Source of the DNA: Muricea muricata
Taxonomy: Eukaryota > Cnidaria > Anthozoa > Malacalcyonacea > Plexauridae
DNA length: 64,000 bases
Direction: 5' to 3'
NCBI GenBank assembly: GCA_963855995.1
Contig: OY979724.1
Span: forward strand, 1,957,858-2,021,857
Both the position numbers and the translations under genes were made by a program. Below the pieces are notes generated by a model that saw nothing but the letters and a program-made list of their open reading frames with translations, ran no database searches and was not told the origin of the DNA. Positions 59,193 through 64,000 of this stretch are shown here, piece by piece (position 1 is the stretch's first letter; every line of letters starts with the position of its first letter).

Positions 59193-61927
59193 CTACGACT
59201 GTGAAACAAATAGGTCCGCCCACCTTATCAAGGATTCAGAATCACTTTCAGAGGTCGTAGGTCTGGGTTCGAAGATTGATGTTGGATCTGTGGGTTCATT
59301 ATTAGCTGTTGGCATTGTCCTTGCATTGTCGGCAATCGGTCGGATTGACATTGAATCAAATATTGGTTTTATCATTGCCCCAAATGGTCTGGAATCAAGA
59401 AAATCAGACATTTTTTTGTAAACGATAAGCCATTGAACCAGAAGAAGTAAAATTATCTGACCAGACCATGAATTAAAACAATTGATTTCAAATTGGCCAT
59501 CGTCAATCAAGGTACAAAGCCAGCATAGCTTGTAAATATTAATTTAGTTGGATGAAAATTTTTGTAACATTGCAAAAATTTGTATAAAATTCCTCAATTA
59601 TTATGTGCAAAATATGCACAAATATTTTCTGCAAGCAGATTGAATAACCTGAAATAATCTATCCAGTGCCGCTAAAAATACTTACGAGTTCAACACTTCC
59701 TTGGGTAACTCTTGAATATATTTTGGAATGGTTCGTCCAGTTAGAAACTGACCAGTTTCATTTGAAAATGTATTGCAGTTGTGTTCAAAGAGATTGTAAC
59801 ACTCGGGTCTACAATAACACAATTATATTGGGTAATTCTCAAATATATTTTGGAATGGTTTGTCCAGTTAGAAGCTGACTAGTTTCATTTGAAAATGTAT
59901 TGCAGATGTGATTTCTTGTTCTTAAATAAACTATGTTTCAAAAAAATTTTGCAATATTAAGGCCTACACAGACCAGACATGATTTCCCAATGCAATTTTT
60001 CAATTTTTGAAAGCAAATGAAACCAACGCTTTCATACATTGCTACATATTGAAACCAAATATCTTAAACTGTTCAAGTCTTTCTGAAGATTAGACAAAAA
60101 TAGAAAATGATTAAAGTTACAAGACGTTGAAAATCGAAAATTCACATTGCATTGTCAAATCATATCCAGTCTGTTTGGGCCTTAAAAGATGGGACTGAAT
60201 TTCAAGTTTCCCAACTCAAAGTCCAACTCGAACTTGAATCTCAACTTTGATTCCAACTTGACATTTCCTAACACCCAAATCATCTAGTGACTCTCATTGT
60301 CAGGTTTTCACCCCCCAGATTCTCAATGTTGGGTCTTTGCAATCCTACCTAAATTCTTTATCACTTAGTCCAATCAAATATTGTTGAAACACATCTTCAG
60401 GTATTTGCGTCACACCCATGTCTTGAATTTCATCTGGCTCACCCAATATTGTACCACACTGTACAAAAAAAATAAAAAATAAAAAACAACCTGTTACCTA
60501 ACTGTTATTACTGATTGCTGTTCAAAAGGAGATGAAATTTAGAGGCTTGATTGTCAGTTTAATAGCTATACCTAAGCAAAGCTATTTTATATTGGACTGG
60601 GTTGTTGTTTGCATAATAGGCCACTGTAAAGGTTTTGTTACACTGTGCAACACTTTGCAACTTGTCTTACAACATGTCTTGCAATGACTTTATTTTAACA
60701 ATTGGAGCATCATAAATATGCACAGATGTTGTGCAATGTTTCTTGAAACTTCTCCCACAATTGCATTGGAGGTTGGGAACCAATTTGAAATAGCAAGTTT
60801 TTATTGGCTGCTTAAGAGCAACATTGTGAGACAAGTTGAAAGAGGTATGTTACACTGTGCATGTAACATAACTAAAAATGTGTTGCAGTGATTGTTTTGA
60901 ACAGTAGGACCTGATTGTACTTTGTGCAATGCTTCTTGCAACAAAAATGTTGTGTGACTTAGGAAATAAAAGACAAAGAAATATGTAGTACTTACAGGAG
61001 GGCAGCACTGTATTCCTCCTGATCCAAAAAAATACTCCTTTCCATAGACCACAATTCCTGTATGCCTGTATGATGTGAAAATACTTTAAATTCTAAATGC
61101 TATGATTTTTGTAAGTCATGCTTTTGGAAAAAGCAACTGATCAAGCAAGATAAGTAGTAAGCTGATAATTTGAAAATGCAAACTATCCATTAAAATTTCA
61201 AAGTTTGCACATGGGTGGGTTAAACTGTTTATATAGTGCACCTGCTCAATAGTTAATTGCTCCAGGAAGGGGGTATCAGGCACATAAAGCACTAAGGTTA
61301 CACCCTGTCTAGTTTTTACCCAAAAACAGTTGAGATTATCTGCCCTAAATGAAATGCATACAAACTCAAGTACATGCAGGTCCTAGACTATTTCATGTTA
61401 GCTCAAGTAAAAACCATCATAAGCTTTTGTGTCATGCCTACTGGTGTAGCATTGTATTAAAGTCCAACAGCAAATTCTTATAATTAATGCAATTTTTGGC
61501 AGCTATGTTGGGGATAGCACATAAAGCACTAAGGTTACACTCTGCCTAGTTTTGCAGACCACATGAAACAAATCCCCACCTCACAGGAGTGGAAAACAAG
61601 TGATCATGAAATAGCAACTTTATATAAACGCACTCACCAAATGCCATCAATTTGTTTTCCTGCAAGAGAAACAATCAATTAAATACTTTAGCTGATATCA
61701 TAATAAAAAATTACCTTAAAATAAAAACATTAAGTAACATTGATATTACATTATCCTTGAAAACGTTCAAGGTGGGGGACAAAAGGAAACAAATTTCATG
61801 CACAAATCAAACTCATCAGCTAAAGTTCTCCAAATATAAACAAACCTAAAAAAATCGGAGACATTTGCTTGGCAAGTCCCCGCGACAAGTCATAAATATG
61901 TAGTTTCACATTGAAGCTGGAAGCCAT
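59193..61927 (-). CDS. DESI1: PPPDE-type desumoylating isopeptidase 1
   Basis: Six exons on minus join in phase: 61846-61927, 61638-61659, 60996-61065, 60349-60458, 59686-59808 and 59193-59388, giving 200 residues (human 168). DESI1 is a PPPDE-fold cysteine isopeptidase that removes SUMO from selected substrates; S-depalmitoylase activity has also been proposed. The family blocks follow in order: [59 protein letters not shown], the catalytic [13 protein letters not shown] and [15 protein letters not shown], then [14 protein letters not shown]. The catalytic pair His36 and Cys106 is present, matching human His38/Cys108. The C-terminal 35 or so residues are a Ser/Thr/Pro-rich extension, and AATAAA follows about 30 bases after the stop. 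Exon 2 is only 22 bp. A decayed duplicate of the catalytic exon sits in intron 4. Confidence 0.93.
59828..59908 (-). pseudogene. Decayed partial duplicate of the DESI1 catalytic exon
   Basis: About 80 bases in intron 4 are a diverged tandem copy of the part of exon 5 around the catalytic Cys (AATACATTTTCAAATGAAAC shared). The copy carries an in-frame TGA and differs at the residue before the Cys. It lacks a good splice context. Confidence 0.8.
60640..60960. repeat. TTGCAAC-rich segment, third copy
   Basis: Repeats of TGTGCAACACTTTGCAACTT-like and TTGCAACAAAAATGTTG strings, with TTACACTGTGCA occurring twice (about 60638 and 60850). Intronic in DESI1. Probably of the same foldback class as 15540 and 56590. 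Confidence 0.4.
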
Positions 61928-63028
61928 ATTTTATAATTCAGGTGCTTGACAACTTGAAAATAAAAGTAGACGTAATTTCAAACGACAGTAAAATCGAAAT
62001 TGATTTTTTGTAAACATTTTTGTTGATTCATGATGACATAAAAAATTTTTAAAAACGCTGTAAATATTCGTGACGATTCGTAAGAGGTTCGGGTACAGTT
62101 CGCTTCACCGTTATTTCTGACAACAATTTTCCTTAACTACAGACATTTTTGGAAGTTTTAAGAACTTTTAGGATGTTATTTTTTTAAAAAAATAGGAATT
62201 TTGAGAAATGTCGGAAAGTTGGCTGACCATCTTAAGGAATTCGAAAATTTGAGTGAATCGATCATATATCTAGAAATTTTCGAAAAGCAGCTATATCACA
62301 ATTTTACTCTAATTGTAACATTAATTTCCAGAAGAAATGCCGAGGATATTGCAGAATAAACCGCATATATAAGGCTAACAATGCTACTGCAGAAAGAATG
62401 CGACCAGTTCTATTATGTAAAACGCAAGTATCCCATGAAAATTATTAGAAAATTCCTTCTAAACTTTGTTTTAATTTGTATGAACCCATAGACGCATCTG
62501 TCACAATTTGTTCTACTTTACATTTGTCCTACTGTTCTCTGTTCAGTCTACAACATGTGACTGCTCTCTAAAAATAGTGTACGAGTGTACCGTAGCGACA
62601 TTACGTCATTGTTTGTATCGAAAAAATTACATCATCAAAAACATTTTAGAAAACATATAATAATATAACAGGTAACAAAATAATACAAGTTTATTAAATA
62701 GTGCAAATATCAGAACGAGACGACGACTGGCTAATAGTTATATAGTATTAAGTTCAAGCCCTGAATGTATTGTCAAGGTTACATATTGTAATTGTGACTA
62801 TATATATAATTTTGCGACTTTTCCCAGAAGGGGTTTTCCCGTAAGGGTTATCGTCGTTCCTTGGCATATAAATAAACTCTTGCCTTCTTGGTAACTTCAA
62901 ATCGTCGATACGGTTATTATGAGGTCGCTTACATTGAAAATGTCTTGTCTAAAAAGATTACATTAGTACTTAATAAGTACGTACGATTTTTGGCAAAAGT
63001 TTGGAGCTATAAACCCTCAAGGGAGAAA
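61928..63028. other. Divergent intergenic region between DESI1 and the right-edge gene
   Basis: No exon is supported. Near 62820-62880 there is CAGAAGGGGTTTTCCCGTAA and a TATAAATAAA, which could be a core promoter for the plus gene or the end of an old LTR. I could not decide. Confidence 0.35.
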
Positions 63029-63595
63029 ATGGCAAGCATACTAGGACCACCGAAGATAGCTGCACCCAGCCAACAGGAACGAGACAAAAGTAATATTACG
63101 TTGAAATCTAGCAAAGAAACTCGTTCAATACAAAGAAATAAAGAGAAAGAATGCGTTAAACAGGTATTAGAATAATCACTATGAGTCATCATGCATTTAT
63201 TGATAAACAAAATTCCATTGTACTTAAAGACACTTAATACGCAATTATTACGCATAACTTTATATCTTGGCGATCATGTTTGTACTGTTGTACAGCTGTG
63301 AAAATGAAACAAAATGGAAATTTGAACTAATAAATATCAATCTTTTCGTTCGTCTGGACGTATGGACGTTCGTCTATCGCAACACTCGTTTAATTGGTTA
63401 TTTTAATTGTTGCCTTAATCGCCCTTTAATTGTTGCCTTAATGGCCCTTTAATTGTTGCCTTAATGACTCTTTAATTGTCGCCTTAACGGCCCTTATATT
63501 TGTTTCATAGAAAATTGTCAACGCCTGTAACTGCTTTGAGTGGGGAAACTCAGAAAACATGACCAATCTCTGTCAATTATTGACAAAGCTCGCAG
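63029..63595 (+). CDS. 5' end of an unidentified gene running off the window
   Basis: Exon 1 (63029-63163) starts with ATG and encodes 45 residues (MASILGPPKIAAPSQQERDK, then a Lys/Glu/Arg-rich stretch), donor CAG|GTATTA, phase 0. Exon 2 (63511-63595, acceptor TTTGTTTCATAG, donor GTATGT) continues in phase with NACNCFEWGNSENMTNLCQL. The rest lies beyond 64000. The family is not recognised. The 347-bp intron contains a minisatellite. Phase continuity of two exons with good splice sites is the main support. Confidence 0.55.
63392..63500. repeat. About 23-bp tandem repeat, four to five copies
   Basis: Units of CTTTAATTGTTGCCTTAATG plus GCC with small changes, within the intron of the right-edge gene. 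Confidence 0.85.
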
Positions 63596-64000
63596 GTATG
63601 TTGACGCGATTATTGACACAGCTTGCAAGTATTTCATGTTATATAAAAAAGGTCTCAATGTGTGTTCCCTCAAATGTTAGTAGCATCTACCCAGCAGGAT
63701 AATGCTGCGGAGGTGTAGCCATGGGGAGGAGGGATCTTGCCCCAATTGAGGGATCCCCCCAATTTGATTCAGAAAAAGATTTGTGATATGTTGAAGATAA
63801 GGTAGAAATGCAGGGGGGCATATAAGAGACATCAAACGTCATGCAGTAGTCAGTGCCCTATACAATGCTTTTTGTATTTTTAAGTTAAAAGCAGCTGCTA
63901 TAAAATGCATGAAATATATGGTAAGGACAATTCTGTCCAAGCAGGATACTAACATGTACTGAGTGATTGAACCCCCTCGCTTCTTTAGAAGTGGCTACAC
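63596..64000. other. Intronic or intergenic tail of the window
   Basis: No further exon is recognised. GACAAAGCTCGCAGGTATGT recurs loosely 40-50 bases later (GACACAGCTTGCAAGTATTT), a small duplication that includes the exon 2 donor. Confidence 0.35.

Noticed and set aside
62650-62885. Solo LTR before the right-edge gene
   Set aside because: There is a TATA-like box and G/C-rich block, but no TG...CA ends or target duplication could be defined.

Overview
The window looks like nuclear DNA of an early-branching animal, most likely an anthozoan cnidarian (sea anemone or coral). It is AT-rich, its genes have many GT-AG introns, and it is packed with short inverted-repeat elements, LINE fragments and minisatellites. 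The protein families also fit: TRAF-type RING/Kelch proteins, secreted discoidin plus fibrinogen-like proteins resembling coral skeletal-matrix proteins, and animal ENGASE and DESI1. Nothing prokaryotic is present. Exon boundaries below were read by eye from splice consensus and reading-phase continuity.

Layout. 0-15 kb: a tandemly duplicated plus-strand module. Each complete unit has an upstream flank and a three-exon gene for a protein with an N-terminal domain resembling TRADD-N, then RING, TRAF-type zinc fingers, a coiled coil and a Kelch propeller. Copy 1 (2.1-4.4 kb) is intact. A relic (6.0-6.8 kb) keeps only Kelch pieces split by a foldback element. The last copy (10.9-13.3 kb) has lost its final Kelch blade to an inserted inverted-repeat element. 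15.9-16.9 kb (minus): a large 5' exon of a two-pass membrane protein, tentatively TEX2-like, with its remaining exons not located. 17.6-37.6 kb: four paralogues encoding signal peptide, short Cys-rich domain, F5/8C (discoidin) and fibrinogen-like C-terminus. Three are on minus and one on plus. The middle two are intact. The first carries a nonsense codon and a hAT insertion, and the fourth a frameshift. 39.3-41.7 kb (plus): a three-exon protein of unknown family with an Ala/Gly-rich hydrophobic centre. 41.7-47.1 kb: gene-poor and repeat-rich. 47.2-48.5 kb: a tandem array of about 300-bp exon-like units on minus. 48.8-54.3 kb (plus): a complete 12-exon ENGASE (GH85) with an unusual N-terminal membrane anchor. 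54.8-57.7 kb (minus): exons of an ARM/PUL-type protein, tail-to-tail with ENGASE. 59.2-61.9 kb (minus): a complete six-exon DESI1 (PPPDE peptidase). 63.0-64 kb (plus): the first exons of an unidentified gene running off the edge.

Themes. The left part looks like a fast-evolving innate-immunity or ubiquitin-signalling family. The secreted lectin-like cluster looks like a birth-and-death family. ENGASE, DESI1 and PUL proteins all belong to ubiquitin, ER-quality-control or p97-linked biology, but their adjacency may be chance.
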